Shown: one piece after another, positions 24,235 to 32,826 of the stretch
How positions within the stretch are numbered: position 1 is the first letter of the stretch
Layout: every line of letters starts with the position of its first letter
Source of the DNA: Variovorax sp. PBS-H4
GTDB taxonomy: Bacteria; Pseudomonadota; Gammaproteobacteria; Burkholderiales; Burkholderiaceae_C
Length of the DNA: 64,000 nt
Direction of reading: 5' to 3'
Assembly: GCF_901827205.1 (NCBI RefSeq)
Contig: NZ_LR594675.1
Coordinates: forward strand, 5,698,001-5,762,000
Notes under the pieces: generated by a model
What the model was told of the DNA's origin: nothing
What the model saw: only the letters and a program-made list of their open reading frames with translations
Databases searched by the model: none
Position numbers and translations under genes: made by a program

Positions 24235-25764
24235 ATGAGCACCCCGATGATCTACCTGGACGGCCGCGGCATCCCGCGCGACGAGGTGCTGCGCGTCGCG
24301 CAGCAGGCCGCCACCGGATTCGAACAGCTCGGCGTGCAGGAAGGCGACACCGTCGCGCTCCTGCTTCGCAACGACTTCGCCTTCTTCGAGGTGCAGCAGG
24401 CCGCTGCGGCGGTCGGCGCCTACGGAGTGCCGCTCAACTGGCACGGCCGCACGGAAGAGCTCGTCTACGTGCTGGAAGACGCGAAGCCGAAGGTGCTGGT
24501 GGCGCATGCCGACCTGCTCGAACCGATCCGCGCCCTGATCCCTGCGGACATTGACGTCTTCGTGGTGCCCACACCTCCCGAGATCCAGGCGCACTACGGC
24601 GTTCCTGCCGCCCTCGCGCAACCGCGGCAGGGCGATACCGTGTGGCGAGACTGGGCCCAGCGCTTCGAGCCGCTGCAGGCGCCGCCGCGCCGCAGCCGCG
24701 CAACGATGATCTACACCTCCGGCACCACGGGCCACCCGAAAGGCGTCAAGCGCCAGCCCGCCACGCCCGAAGAAAGCAAGGCCTACGCGGAGCTCTTCGC
24801 CAGCGTGTACGGCATGAGGCCCGGCGTGCGTGCGCTGGTGAGCGGCCCGCTCTACCACGCGTCGCCCAATGCCTACGGCCGCCACGCGCTGATGACCGCC
24901 GAGGTGCTGGTGCTCCAGTCCAAGTTCGATCCGGAAGAGACGCTCGCATTGATCGAGAAGCACCGCATCGACAACGCGGTCATGGTCCCGACGATGTTCG
25001 TGCGCATGCTCAAGCTGCCGGACGAGGTGCGCAAGCGCTACGACGTGCGCTCGCTCAAGTGGGTCACGCACACCGGCGCGCCGTGTCCGCGCGAGGTGAA
25101 GAAGGAATTGATGGAGTGGTGGGGCCCGGTGGTCTACGAGACCTACGGCGGCACCGAGGTCGGCACCGCCACCCTCGCCACGCCGCAGGACTGGCTCGAG
25201 CACCCCGGCTGCGTGGGCATGCCCACGCCCGGCACGCGCCTGGCCTTCTACGACGAGCAGGGCCGACGCCTCGCCGAGGGCGAGACCGGCGAGATCTACG
25301 CGCGCGTGCCGGCCTACGCCGACTTCACCTATCTCAACCACGAGGAAAAGCGCCAGAGCGTGGAGCGCGACGGGCTCATCAGCCTCGGCGACGTGGGCTA
25401 CATGAAGGAAGGCCGCCTGTACTTGTGCGACCGCCGTTCCGACATGGTGATCTTCGGCGGCACCAACATCTATCCCGCCGAGATCGAGATGGTGCTGACG
25501 CAATGCCCCGGCGTGCAGGACTGCGCCGTGTTCGGCATTCCGGACGAAGACTTTGGCGAATCGCTTGCCGCCGCGGTCGAGCTGATGCCCGGCGTGCAGT
25601 TGGGCGCGCAGGAGATCCGCGACTACCTGCTGGCCCGGATCGCCAAGTACAAGGTGCCGCGCCGCATCGACTTCCACGCCTCGCTGCCGCGCGAGGACAG
25701 CGGCAAGATCTTCAAGCGCCGATTGCGCGACCCGTTCTGGCAGAACGCCGGGCGCAAGATCTGA
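24235..25764 (+). CDS. AMP-forming acyl-CoA ligase
   Basis: 509 residues of the ANL superfamily. YTSGTTGHPKGVKRQ (from residue 160) is the ATP-phosphate loop, YETYGGTEVG the adenine motif, YLCDRRSDMVIFGGTNIYP the hinge, and SGKIFKRRLRDPFW carries the C-terminal catalytic lysine. It activates a carboxylic acid to its CoA thioester, the entry step for the dehydrogenases encoded just upstream. Twelve bases follow the previous stop. The acid is not predictable; family relatives act on medium-chain, aromatic or cyclic acids. Confidence 0.93.
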   Translation: MSTPMIYLDGRGIPRDEVLRVAQQAATGFEQLGVQEGDTVALLLRNDFAFFEVQQAAAAVGAYGVPLNWHGRTEELVYVLEDAKPKVLVAHADLLEPIRALIPADIDVFVVPTPPEIQAHYGVPAALAQPRQGDTVWRDWAQRFEPLQAPPRRSRATMIYTSGTTGHPKGVKRQPATPEESKAYAELFASVYGMRPGVRALVSGPLYHASPNAYGRHALMTAEVLVLQSKFDPEETLALIEKHRIDNAVMVPTMFVRMLKLPDEVRKRYDVRSLKWVTHTGAPCPREVKKELMEWWGPVVYETYGGTEVGTATLATPQDWLEHPGCVGMPTPGTRLAFYDEQGRRLAEGETGEIYARVPAYADFTYLNHEEKRQSVERDGLISLGDVGYMKEGRLYLCDRRSDMVIFGGTNIYPAEIEMVLTQCPGVQDCAVFGIPDEDFGESLAAAVELMPGVQLGAQEIRDYLLARIAKYKVPRRIDFHASLPREDSGKIFKRRLRDPFWQNAGRKI

Positions 25765-25808
25765 GCTTGGTGATGCTGCCGCCTTTTTCGACAACCAAGG
25801 AGACAACC

Positions 25809-26789
25809 ATGCCGAACAACTTCATGCGCGCACGCCGTGCGCTTCTCACCGCCATTGCGCTCGGCGCAGGCCTGCCCGCCATGGCGCAGACCGCTCCCTT
25901 TCCGAGCAAGCCGGTGCGCATCGTGATTCCCACCGCGCCTGGAGGCAACGTCGACGTGCTCGCACGCCTGGTCGCCGCCAAGCTCACCGAGGCATGGGGC
26001 CAACAGGTCATCGTCGAATCGAAGCCCGGCGCCAATACCATCCTGGCCACCACGGCGGTGGCCAAGTCGCCGGCCGACGGCTACACGGCCCTGTTCACCA
26101 TCAGCGGCTTCGTTCAGAACCTGGTGCTGCAATCCAATCCCCAGTACAAGATGAGCGACTTGGCGCCGGTCTCGGTGGTAGCGAGCTTCCCGATCGCGCT
26201 CGCGGCCAACGCCGCATTGCCCGCCAACGACCTGCCCGGCGTGATCCGGCTCGCAAAGCAGGACCCCGAGAAGTACACCTTCGGAAGCTACGGCGTGGGC
26301 TCGGGTGCGCACCTGATCGGCGAGGGCCTCAACAAGGCGGCGGGCATCCGCATCAAGCATGCCGCCTACAAGGGGGAGACCGCCTCGTTCACGGACGTCG
26401 CGAGCGGAGACATCGCACTGGCCTATGGCTCCGTGGGCTTCTATGCCAACCAGCTGTCCACGGGCAAGGTCAAGTTGATCGCGGTCGCCTCGCCGCACCG
26501 CCTCAAGAGCTTTCCGGATCTTCCCACCTTCGCCGAGCTCGGATACGCCGACATCAACCTGCCCGGTTGGGGCGCCATGTTCCTGCCGGCCGGCACGCCC
26601 GCTCCGATCGTCGAGAAGTACGTGCAAGAGATCCGCCGCATCGTCGCCATGCCTGACGTCAAGGCCAGGATCTATGCGCTGGGCTTCGAACCGGTTGCCA
26701 ACACCAACACCGAATTCGCCCAGTTCCTGCAGGAAGACCTGAAGCGCTGGACCAAGATCGCCCGTGAGAACGACATCAGACTGGATTGA
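25809..26789 (+). CDS. Bug/TctC family periplasmic solute-binding protein
   Basis: 326 residues. The signal peptide is cleaved near AMA-QTAPF (about residue 26). KPVRIVIPTAPGGNVDVLAR and VIVESKPGANTILATTAVA are the family ligand loops. It lies inside the ligase-dehydrogenase operon, so it probably binds the acid, or a close relative, that the ligase activates. Shine-Dalgarno AAGGAG lies about nine bases before the ATG. Confidence 0.95.
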   Translation: MPNNFMRARRALLTAIALGAGLPAMAQTAPFPSKPVRIVIPTAPGGNVDVLARLVAAKLTEAWGQQVIVESKPGANTILATTAVAKSPADGYTALFTISGFVQNLVLQSNPQYKMSDLAPVSVVASFPIALAANAALPANDLPGVIRLAKQDPEKYTFGSYGVGSGAHLIGEGLNKAAGIRIKHAAYKGETASFTDVASGDIALAYGSVGFYANQLSTGKVKLIAVASPHRLKSFPDLPTFAELGYADINLPGWGAMFLPAGTPAPIVEKYVQEIRRIVAMPDVKARIYALGFEPVANTNTEFAQFLQEDLKRWTKIARENDIRLD

Positions 26790-26795
26790 GCACGC

Positions 26796-27770
26796 ATGAA
26801 GAACCGCGTTACCGAACTGCTGGGCATCCGCTATCCCATCATCCAGGGCGGCATGCAATGGGTCGCGCGCGCCGAACTGGCCGCCGCGGTCTCCGAGGCG
26901 GGCGGACTGGGCACGCTGGGTGCGCTCACGCAGCCCACGCCGGAGGACCTGGCCCGAGAGATCGCCCGTTGCCGCACGATGACAAGCCGCCCCTTCGGTG
27001 TGAACGTCACGATGCTGCCGACGGTGAATCCACCGCCTTACGAACGCATCTTCGAGGTGATCGAAGAGAGCGGCATCCGCATCGTGGAGACCGCCGGCAA
27101 CGTGCCGGAGGCCGTCTTCCAGCGGCTGCGGACTGCCGGCATCACGGTCGTGCACAAGTGCACCTCGGTGCGCCATGCGCTGGCTGCCGAGAAGCGCGGC
27201 GTGGACATCATCAGCATCGACGGCTTCGAATGCGCCGGCCACCCCGGCGAGGAGGACGTTCCGGGGCTGGTGCTGATCCCGGCCGCGGTGTCGGCGCTGC
27301 GCGTGCCGGTGGTCGCCTCCGGCGGCATCGCGGATGGCCGCGGCATGGCGGCCGCGCTCTCCCTCGGCGCCGAAGGCGTGAACATGGGCACGCGCTTCGT
27401 GGCAACGCGCGAGGCACCGGTGCACGAGAACGTCAAGCAGGCGCTGGTCGCCGCGCGCGAGAACGATACGCGCCTGATCATGCGCACGCTGCGCAACAGC
27501 TCGCGCGTGCTGCTCAACCCCGTGTCGGAGGAAGTGCTCGAGCTGGAGCGCAGGCCGGGCGGTGCGGCCTTCGAGGTGCTCCGGCCGCTGGTCAACGGGC
27601 AGCGCGGGCGCGCCGCGCTGGAAAGCGGCGACATCACCAACGGCGTGATCTGGGCGGGCATGGTGGCGGGCCTGATCGACGATATCCCGAGCTGTGGCGA
27701 ACTGATCGAGCGCATGGTCGGCCAGTGCCGGGCGCGCCTCGCTGCGGCGGCGGAGCTCGCGGGGGGATGA
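26796..27770 (+). CDS. Nitronate monooxygenase-like flavoprotein
   Basis: 324-residue FMN-binding TIM barrel of the NMO / 2-nitropropane dioxygenase family. PIIQGGMQWVARAELAAAVS begins the barrel, GFECAGHPGEEDV holds the conserved catalytic-region His, and PVVASGGIADGRGMAAALSLGAEGVNMGTRF is the FMN-phosphate site. Many relatives in CoA pathways are not nitronate oxidases; some act as enoyl reductases. Here it is the last gene of a CoA-ester operon, so reduction or oxidation of an unsaturated intermediate is a fair alternative. Confidence 0.9.
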   Translation: MKNRVTELLGIRYPIIQGGMQWVARAELAAAVSEAGGLGTLGALTQPTPEDLAREIARCRTMTSRPFGVNVTMLPTVNPPPYERIFEVIEESGIRIVETAGNVPEAVFQRLRTAGITVVHKCTSVRHALAAEKRGVDIISIDGFECAGHPGEEDVPGLVLIPAAVSALRVPVVASGGIADGRGMAAALSLGAEGVNMGTRFVATREAPVHENVKQALVAARENDTRLIMRTLRNSSRVLLNPVSEEVLELERRPGGAAFEVLRPLVNGQRGRAALESGDITNGVIWAGMVAGLIDDIPSCGELIERMVGQCRARLAAAAELAGG

Positions 27771-27789
27771 GGCTCGGCTTTGCTGGCAC

Positions 27790-28674
27790 TTACTCGGCGT
27801 GCAAGGAAGCAATGACCGCCTTGCCGTTCGCAAGCACCTGCACGCCGCGCTCCTTCACGCTGGCGCGAAAGGCGATCTCTTCCTCGCCCTGGCGCCAGCA
27901 CTCCAGGACCAGGGTCTCGCCGGGATACACCGGCGAGCTCAAGCGTGCGCGGATCGACTTCAGGCGCGACGCATCGTGCCCGCAGAACCTCGCCAGGATG
28001 CCGCGGCACGCATTCCCGTAGGTGGCGAGGCCATGCAGGATGGGCCGCGGGAAGCCGGCCTTGCCAGCCACGGCCGGATCGATGTGCAGCGGGTTGAGGT
28101 CGCCTGAGAGCCGGTACAGCACCGCCGCATCGGCGCGGGTCGGAAGCTCCAGCGTCGCGTCCGGTGCTGCCTCGGGTGTCGCAGGCGCGGCGGGCGCGGA
28201 AGCGTCGCCGCCGCCGTTCTTCGAGAAGCCGCCGTCGCCGCGCAGAAAGAGCACCATCTCGACCGTGGCGACGAGGCGGCCGTCGGCCTCGTCGGTCAAG
28301 GTCTTCTCCACGTGCATCACCGCGCCCTTGCCTTCGCCCTTGTCGACGATGCGGGTGACGCGGCTCTCGCCGACCAGCGTGCCGGCGGCAGACAGCGGCG
28401 AATGGATCGTCACGCCCTGCTCGCCATGCACGAGCTTCAGGAAGTCGATGCCCAGCTCCTTTCGGTCGCGCATCCAGGAACCGGGCGAAGCGAGCACCGC
28501 GGCCATGGTCGGCACGGCGGACAGATCCTTCTCGTAGACGAAGCGCAGTTCCTCGGCGGCCAGCGGGTCTGCCGCGAAGCCGACGCCCAGCGCGTAGAGG
28601 ATGGTGTCGCGCTCGGTGTAGGCATGGCGTACCGGGCCGGAGCGCCACGCCTTGGTCTTCTCGTAGTCGATCAT
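27790..28674 (-). CDS. Double-hotdog MaoC-family enoyl-CoA hydratase
   Basis: 294 residues: an N-terminal hotdog (about 1-135, beginning MIDYEKTKAWRSGPVRHAYT) and a C-terminal MaoC hotdog. YRLSGDLNPLHIDPAVAGKAGF followed by PILHGLATYG contains the hydratase Asp/His dyad (D-x-N-P-x-H). A linker rich in Ala, Pro and Gly near residues 155-185 joins them. This is the architecture of steroid and bile-acid side-chain hydratases and MFE2-type hydratase 2. ATG 28674 overlaps the stop of the enoyl-CoA hydratase gene by four bases. Confidence 0.92.
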   Translation of the reverse strand: MIDYEKTKAWRSGPVRHAYTERDTILYALGVGFAADPLAAEELRFVYEKDLSAVPTMAAVLASPGSWMRDRKELGIDFLKLVHGEQGVTIHSPLSAAGTLVGESRVTRIVDKGEGKGAVMHVEKTLTDEADGRLVATVEMVLFLRGDGGFSKNGGGDASAPAAPATPEAAPDATLELPTRADAAVLYRLSGDLNPLHIDPAVAGKAGFPRPILHGLATYGNACRGILARFCGHDASRLKSIRARLSSPVYPGETLVLECWRQGEEEIAFRASVKERGVQVLANGKAVIASLHAE

Positions 28675-29477
28675 TCGCTCGTGTCCTTCTTCGGCCAGCG
28701 GAACTGCGCCGGCTCCTTGGCCGCAAAGCGGCGGATCGCCTCGCGGAAGTACGCGCTGGACGAGGCAATGGCCTGCGAGGAAGCCTCCATCTCCAGCATG
28801 GTCTCGAAATCGCTCTGCAGCGTGGCGCCCAGTGCGCGCTTGGACAGGCTGAAGGCGCTGGGCGATGCGCCCGCCAGGCTCTCGGCCATTGCCATTGCGC
28901 GTGGCAGCAGCGACTCGGGCGGCAGGGCCTCCAGGGCGAGCCCCATGCGCACCGCCTCCTCCGCTCCGAACTCGCGCGCCGAGTAGATGAGTTCCTTGGC
29001 ACGCTGCAGCCCCACCACGCGGGGCAGCTGGTACCACGCACCGACGTCCGGCACCAGGCCGATGCGGTGAAACACCATTGCCAGGCGGGCACGCGTGCTC
29101 ACCAGCACGAGGTCGGCGTAGAGCGCCATGCTGAGCCCCGCGCCGAAAGCCACGCCGTCGACCGCCGCGATCAGCGGCTTGTCCAGCGCCATCAGCGCGC
29201 GTGCCAGGTCGGCATAGCGCGCCATGCCGGCGCGGCGCTGCTCCACGGTGCGCCCGGCGCCCTCGCCCATCCCCTTCACGTCGCCGCCGGCGCAGAAGTC
29301 GCCGCCGGCGCCGGTGAGGACGACCGCGCGCACCTCGTCGTCGGCACGCAGTGCGCGCAACGCGGCGCCCAGTGCGTCGGTGGTCGGGATGTCGATGGCG
29401 TTCTTCGCCGCCGGCCGGTTCAGCGTGAGGACGGCGACGCCGCCCGTACGCTCCAGGAGGACGCTGTCGTCGGCCAT
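28671..29477 (-). CDS. Enoyl-CoA hydratase/isomerase family protein
   Basis: 268 residues of the crotonase fold. GAGGDFCAGGDVKGM is the first oxyanion-hole region and DGVAFGAGLSMALYADLVL the second; RIGLVPDVGAWYQLPRVVG is the catalytic helix region. The start is ATG 29477, just one base beyond the SDR stop; an upstream ATG at 29504 would overlap the SDR gene. Very similar to the hydratase at 31909, suggesting local duplication. It acts on a CoA ester in the same minus-strand operon as SDR and MaoC. Confidence 0.93.
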   Translation of the reverse strand: MADDSVLLERTGGVAVLTLNRPAAKNAIDIPTTDALGAALRALRADDEVRAVVLTGAGGDFCAGGDVKGMGEGAGRTVEQRRAGMARYADLARALMALDKPLIAAVDGVAFGAGLSMALYADLVLVSTRARLAMVFHRIGLVPDVGAWYQLPRVVGLQRAKELIYSAREFGAEEAVRMGLALEALPPESLLPRAMAMAESLAGASPSAFSLSKRALGATLQSDFETMLEMEASSQAIASSSAYFREAIRRFAAKEPAQFRWPKKDTSE

Positions 29478-29478
29478 G

Positions 29479-30252
29479 TCAGAGGCTGATGTGGAAGCCA
29501 CCATTGACGCCCAGGTGCTGGCCCGTGATGTAGCTGGAGCCGTCCGATAGCAGGTAGCACACGCTCTTGACCACCTCGCCCGGCGTGGCCCATCGGCCCA
29601 GCGGGATCTGCGCGAGCATCTGGTCGCGGAATTTCTCGCCGCGGACCACTTCGGTCATCGGCGTCTCCACCACGCCGAAGCAGATCGAGTTGGTGCGGAT
29701 GTTGTAGCGGCCCCATTCGCGCGCGGCCGTCATCGTCATGCCCAGCATGCCGGCCTTGGCGGCGGCGTAGTTGATCTGGCCGATCGAGCCCTTGCGCCCG
29801 GCGTCGGACGAGATGTTGACGATCGAGCCGCCCGTCCTGTCCCCGCCCTTGGCGCGCTCCACCATCTGGCGGCCGACGGCGCGCATCCAGTAGAACGAGC
29901 CGGTGAGGTGCACGTCGATCACCTCCTGCCACTGCGTGTCGGTCATCTTGTCGATCATGGCCGGGCGGATGATGCCGGCGTTGTTGACCAGGCCGTGCAC
30001 GGCGCCGAACTTCGCCACCGCATCGGCCACCGCGCGGTCGGCCACGGCCGGGTCGGCGACGCTGCCCTGCACGGCGAGCACCCGCGCCTGCGGCAACGGC
30101 GAGACCGCGGCGTCGAGCGTCTGGCCGTTCAGGTCGACCGCGACGACATTGGCGCCGAGCTCGATGGCCAGTTCCACGATGCCCTTGCCGATGCCCTGGC
30201 CGGCGCCGGTGACGACGATGGTGCGCCCTTGCAGGCTGACGATGGGATCCAC
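29479..30252 (-). CDS. Short-chain dehydrogenase/reductase (FabG-like)
   Basis: 257 residues. The nucleotide motif TGAGQGIG, the NNAG motif, and the catalytic Ser...Tyr-x-x-x-Lys (NISSDAGRKGSIGQINYAAAK) are all intact. It probably oxidises a beta-hydroxyacyl-CoA or another alcohol in the pathway with NAD(P)+. First gene of the minus-strand operon SDR-hydratase-MaoC, divergent from the thiolase-like gene with a shared FadR-type dyad. Confidence 0.94.
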   Translation of the reverse strand: MDPIVSLQGRTIVVTGAGQGIGKGIVELAIELGANVVAVDLNGQTLDAAVSPLPQARVLAVQGSVADPAVADRAVADAVAKFGAVHGLVNNAGIIRPAMIDKMTDTQWQEVIDVHLTGSFYWMRAVGRQMVERAKGGDRTGGSIVNISSDAGRKGSIGQINYAAAKAGMLGMTMTAAREWGRYNIRTNSICFGVVETPMTEVVRGEKFRDQMLAQIPLGRWATPGEVVKSVCYLLSDGSSYITGQHLGVNGGFHISL

Positions 30253-30275
30253 TGTTGCGCTCCTTGGATGATAGG

Positions 30276-30304
30276 TTGTCCGATGGTTGAACCAATGATA
30301 TCCT
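30276..30304. promoter_or_regulatory. Divergent promoter with FadR-type operator, SDR / thiolase-like
   Basis: Plus strand: TTGTCC (30276-30281), 17-base spacer, TATCCT (30299-30304). The perfect dyad TGGTTGAACCA (30284-30294) lies in the spacer. The same dyad is about 30 bases from the SDR start on the other strand, so one regulator could control both operons. Confidence 0.6.
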
Positions 30305-30332
30305 ATCCGCGAACTGTCGCTGGAGCAATCAC

Positions 30333-31502
30333 ATGACGATCAAACGCAAGGCCTGCATCGCGGGCGCCTACGAACACCCCACGCGCAAGGCACCGGACAA
30401 GACGGTGGCGCAGCTGCACGCCGAATGCGCCCGCGGCGCGCTGCAGGACGCCGGCCTCACCCTGCAGGACGTGGACGGCTATTTCTGCGCTGGCGACGCC
30501 CCTGGCCTGGGCGCCAACAACATGGCCGACTACCTGGGCCTGACCCGGCTGCGCCACGTGGACAGCACCGACACCGGCGGCTCGGCCTACCTGATCCACG
30601 TCTCGCACGCCGCGCAGGCGATTGCCGCCGGCAAGTGCGATGTGGCGCTCATCACGCTCGCCGGCCGGCCGCGCAGCGAGGGCTCCAGTGGCGTGGCGCC
30701 GCGGCTGGTCACGGCCAACACGCCCGACGTGCCCTGGGAAATGCCCTACAGCCCCGTCACCGTCAACATGTACGCGCTGGCGGCGGCGCGCCACATGCAC
30801 GAGTACGGCACCACGAGCGAGCAGCTGGCGTGGATCAAGGTCGCGGCCGCGGCGCACGCGCAGCACAACCCGCACGCGATGCTGCGCGAGACGGTGAGCG
30901 TGGAGGAAGTGCTGGCCTCGCCCATGATCTCGGACCCGCTGCACAAACTGGACTGCTGCGTCGTCAGCGACGGCGGCGGCGCCCTGGTGGTGGTGCGGCC
31001 AGAGATCGCGGCCCGGCTCAAGCGCCCGGTGATCAACGTGCTGGGCGCGGGCGAGACCATCAAGGGGCAGCTCGGCGGCCAGGTGGACCTCACCTGGTCC
31101 GGCGCGGCGATCTCCGGCCCCATTGCGTTCGACGAGGCCGGCGTGCGGCCGTCCGACATCCAGTACGCCTCCATCTACGACAGCTTCACGATTACCGTGC
31201 TGATGCAGCTGGAAGACCTGGGCTTCTGCAAGAAAGGCGAAGGCGGCCGCTTCGTGGCCGACGGCAACCTGATCTCCGGCGTGGGCAAGCTGCCCTTCAA
31301 CACCGACGGCGGCGGCCTGTGCAACAACCACCCGGCCAACCGCGGCGGCATCACCAAGGTGATCGAGGCCGTGCGCCAGCTGCGCGGCGAGGCCCATCCC
31401 AAGGTGCAGGTGCCCGACTGCACGCTGGCGCTGGCACAAGGCACCGGCGGCCTGCTCGGCTCGCGCCACGGCAGCGCCACCCTGATCATGGAAAGGCAAT
31501 AA
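30333..31502 (+). CDS. Thiolase-fold protein lacking catalytic cysteines (Ltp2-like)
   Basis: 389 residues of the SCP-x/lipid-transfer thiolase family. The position of the nucleophilic Cys is Gly83 (TDTGGSAYLIHVSHAAQ), and the C-terminal C-x-G motif reads AQGTGGLLGS with no Cys. His333 in NNHPANRGG is retained and QYASIYDSFTITV (Tyr282) fits the family core. It therefore cannot be an ordinary Cys thiolase. In steroid catabolism, Cys-less Ltp2 proteins paired with a DUF35 protein act as retro-aldolases that remove a side chain from a hydroxyacyl-CoA. The next gene encodes a DUF35 protein, so that role is proposed here. Confidence 0.88.
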   Translation: MTIKRKACIAGAYEHPTRKAPDKTVAQLHAECARGALQDAGLTLQDVDGYFCAGDAPGLGANNMADYLGLTRLRHVDSTDTGGSAYLIHVSHAAQAIAAGKCDVALITLAGRPRSEGSSGVAPRLVTANTPDVPWEMPYSPVTVNMYALAAARHMHEYGTTSEQLAWIKVAAAAHAQHNPHAMLRETVSVEEVLASPMISDPLHKLDCCVVSDGGGALVVVRPEIAARLKRPVINVLGAGETIKGQLGGQVDLTWSGAAISGPIAFDEAGVRPSDIQYASIYDSFTITVLMQLEDLGFCKKGEGGRFVADGNLISGVGKLPFNTDGGGLCNNHPANRGGITKVIEAVRQLRGEAHPKVQVPDCTLALAQGTGGLLGSRHGSATLIMERQ

Positions 31503-31505
31503 GCG

Positions 31506-31904
31506 ATGACCACTCCCTCTACCGACCGTCCGCTCGCGGCACCGCACGTCGACGGCGCCACCGAGCATTTCTGGGCGCGCGCGCGCGAAGGCGAGCTGTG
31601 CACCAGGCGCTGCACGGCGTGCGGCAAGCTCCACTGGTACCCGCGCGCGCTGTGCCCCTTCTGCATGGGCGAGACCGAGTGGTGCGGCGTCTCGGGCAAC
31701 GGCACGATCTACAGCGTGAGCGTCACGCGCCGGGCCGGCCCTATTCCTTACGCAATCGCCTACGTCAAGCTCGACGAGGGCATCACGATGCTGACCAACA
31801 TCGTCGACTGCGACCTCGACGCGCTGAAGATCGGCCAGCGCGTCGCGGTCACCTTCAAGCCGGCGGAGGGCGGCGCGATGATCCCGATGTTCAAGCCGGC
31901 CTGA
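31506..31904 (+). CDS. DUF35 / OB-fold zinc-ribbon acyl-CoA-associated protein
   Basis: 132 residues: a rubredoxin-like zinc ribbon with Cys36, Cys39, Cys50 and Cys53 (CTACGKLHWYPRALCPFC), then an OB fold ending in VAVTFKPAEGG. DUF35 proteins bind CoA esters and act as obligate partners of thiolase-like enzymes. It starts three bases after the thiolase-like stop, so the two are co-translated and very likely form a complex. Confidence 0.93.
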   Translation: MTTPSTDRPLAAPHVDGATEHFWARAREGELCTRRCTACGKLHWYPRALCPFCMGETEWCGVSGNGTIYSVSVTRRAGPIPYAIAYVKLDEGITMLTNIVDCDLDALKIGQRVAVTFKPAEGGAMIPMFKPA

Positions 31905-31908
31905 AGCC

Positions 31909-32706
31909 ATGGAGACGCTGGACTTCGCGGTCGAGAACAACGTCGGCTGGGTGCGCTTCACCCGGCCGGAGATCCACAACCCGCTGGACGTGGCGCTGCG
32001 CACCGATCTCATGGCCGTGCTGGAGCGCGTGCGCAACGAGCCCGCGGTCCGCGTGCTGGTGCTCACCGGCGGCGCGGGTGCCTTCTGCGCCGGCGGCAAC
32101 CTCCATGCGCTCCAGGGGCACGCAGACGCGGGCCCGGCCTACTGGCAACGGCGCATCAACGCGGGCTTGCGGCTCACCGACGACCTGCTGAACCTGGGCT
32201 GCCCCGTGATCGCGGCGATCGACGGGCCGGCCATCGGCGCGGGCTTCGCGCTGGCGCTGTGCGCGGACCTGATCCTGGCAAGCCCGCGCGCGAAGTTCGC
32301 GATGGCTCATCTTCGACTCGGACTCGTGCCCGACCTCGGCGCCCTCTACTTGCTGCCGCGCGTGGTCGGCCTGCAGCGCGCAAAGGAGCTGGTGTTCTCC
32401 GCGCGCGACGTCGGCGCGGAAGAAGCCCGCGGGCTCGGCATCGTGATGGAAGTGCACCAGAGTGAAGCCCTTGAAGCCCGCGCACGGCAGGTGGCCGAAC
32501 GCATGGCCCATGCTGCCCCGACGGCCGTTGCGCTCGCCAAGGCCATGCTCAATGCCTCGCTCGACGGCGACCGCCAGAGCGCCTTCGCACTCGAAGCCGC
32601 CAGCCAGGCCGCCGCCTTCGCAGCGCCGGAGCCCGCGGCGCAGATCGAGGCGGTCCTCGGCAAGCGCAAGCCCGCCTTCGGGGGCTTTGGAGCGCCCAAG
32701 GGTTGA
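31909..32706 (+). CDS. Enoyl-CoA hydratase/isomerase family protein
   Basis: 265 residues, crotonase fold: GGAGAFCAGGNLHAL and DGPAIGAGFALALCADLIL form the oxyanion hole, and RLGLVPDLGALYLLPRVVG is the active-site helix. The segment VGLQRAKELVFSARDVGAEEA is nearly identical to VGLQRAKELIYSAREFGAEEA of the hydratase at 28671-29477. It is the third gene of the thiolase-like/DUF35 operon, four bases after the DUF35 stop. Confidence 0.93.
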   Translation: METLDFAVENNVGWVRFTRPEIHNPLDVALRTDLMAVLERVRNEPAVRVLVLTGGAGAFCAGGNLHALQGHADAGPAYWQRRINAGLRLTDDLLNLGCPVIAAIDGPAIGAGFALALCADLILASPRAKFAMAHLRLGLVPDLGALYLLPRVVGLQRAKELVFSARDVGAEEARGLGIVMEVHQSEALEARARQVAERMAHAAPTAVALAKAMLNASLDGDRQSAFALEAASQAAAFAAPEPAAQIEAVLGKRKPAFGGFGAPKG

Positions 32707-32760
32707 AGCCGAGGCGGCCTTTATCGGGGACGCGTCTACGCCTTTTGCTTTTGCCGGTTA

Positions 32761-32790
32761 TTCATTAAAATGGTAGAACCAATCTACATT
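32761..32790 (+). promoter_or_regulatory. Promoter with FadR-type operator upstream of the Rieske oxygenase
   Basis: TTCATT (32761-32766) and TACATT (32785-32790) give a plausible promoter with an 18-base spacer containing the perfect dyad TGGTAGAACCA (32771-32781). The layout copies the other FadR-type sites of the window. Confidence 0.55.
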
Positions 32791-32826
32791 TTGACTGCTT
32801 GATCCCCCACCTTTCACGGAGCTCCC

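Noticed and set aside
23014..25806. 930-codon minus-strand open frame opposite the dehydrogenase-ligase genes
   Set aside because: Antisense shadow with no recognisable motif; the plus-strand proteins have complete family signatures.
26796..27770. True nitronate monooxygenase of nitroalkane detoxification
   Set aside because: Family membership is clear, but the CoA-pathway operon makes that specific reaction doubtful; annotated as NMO-like only.
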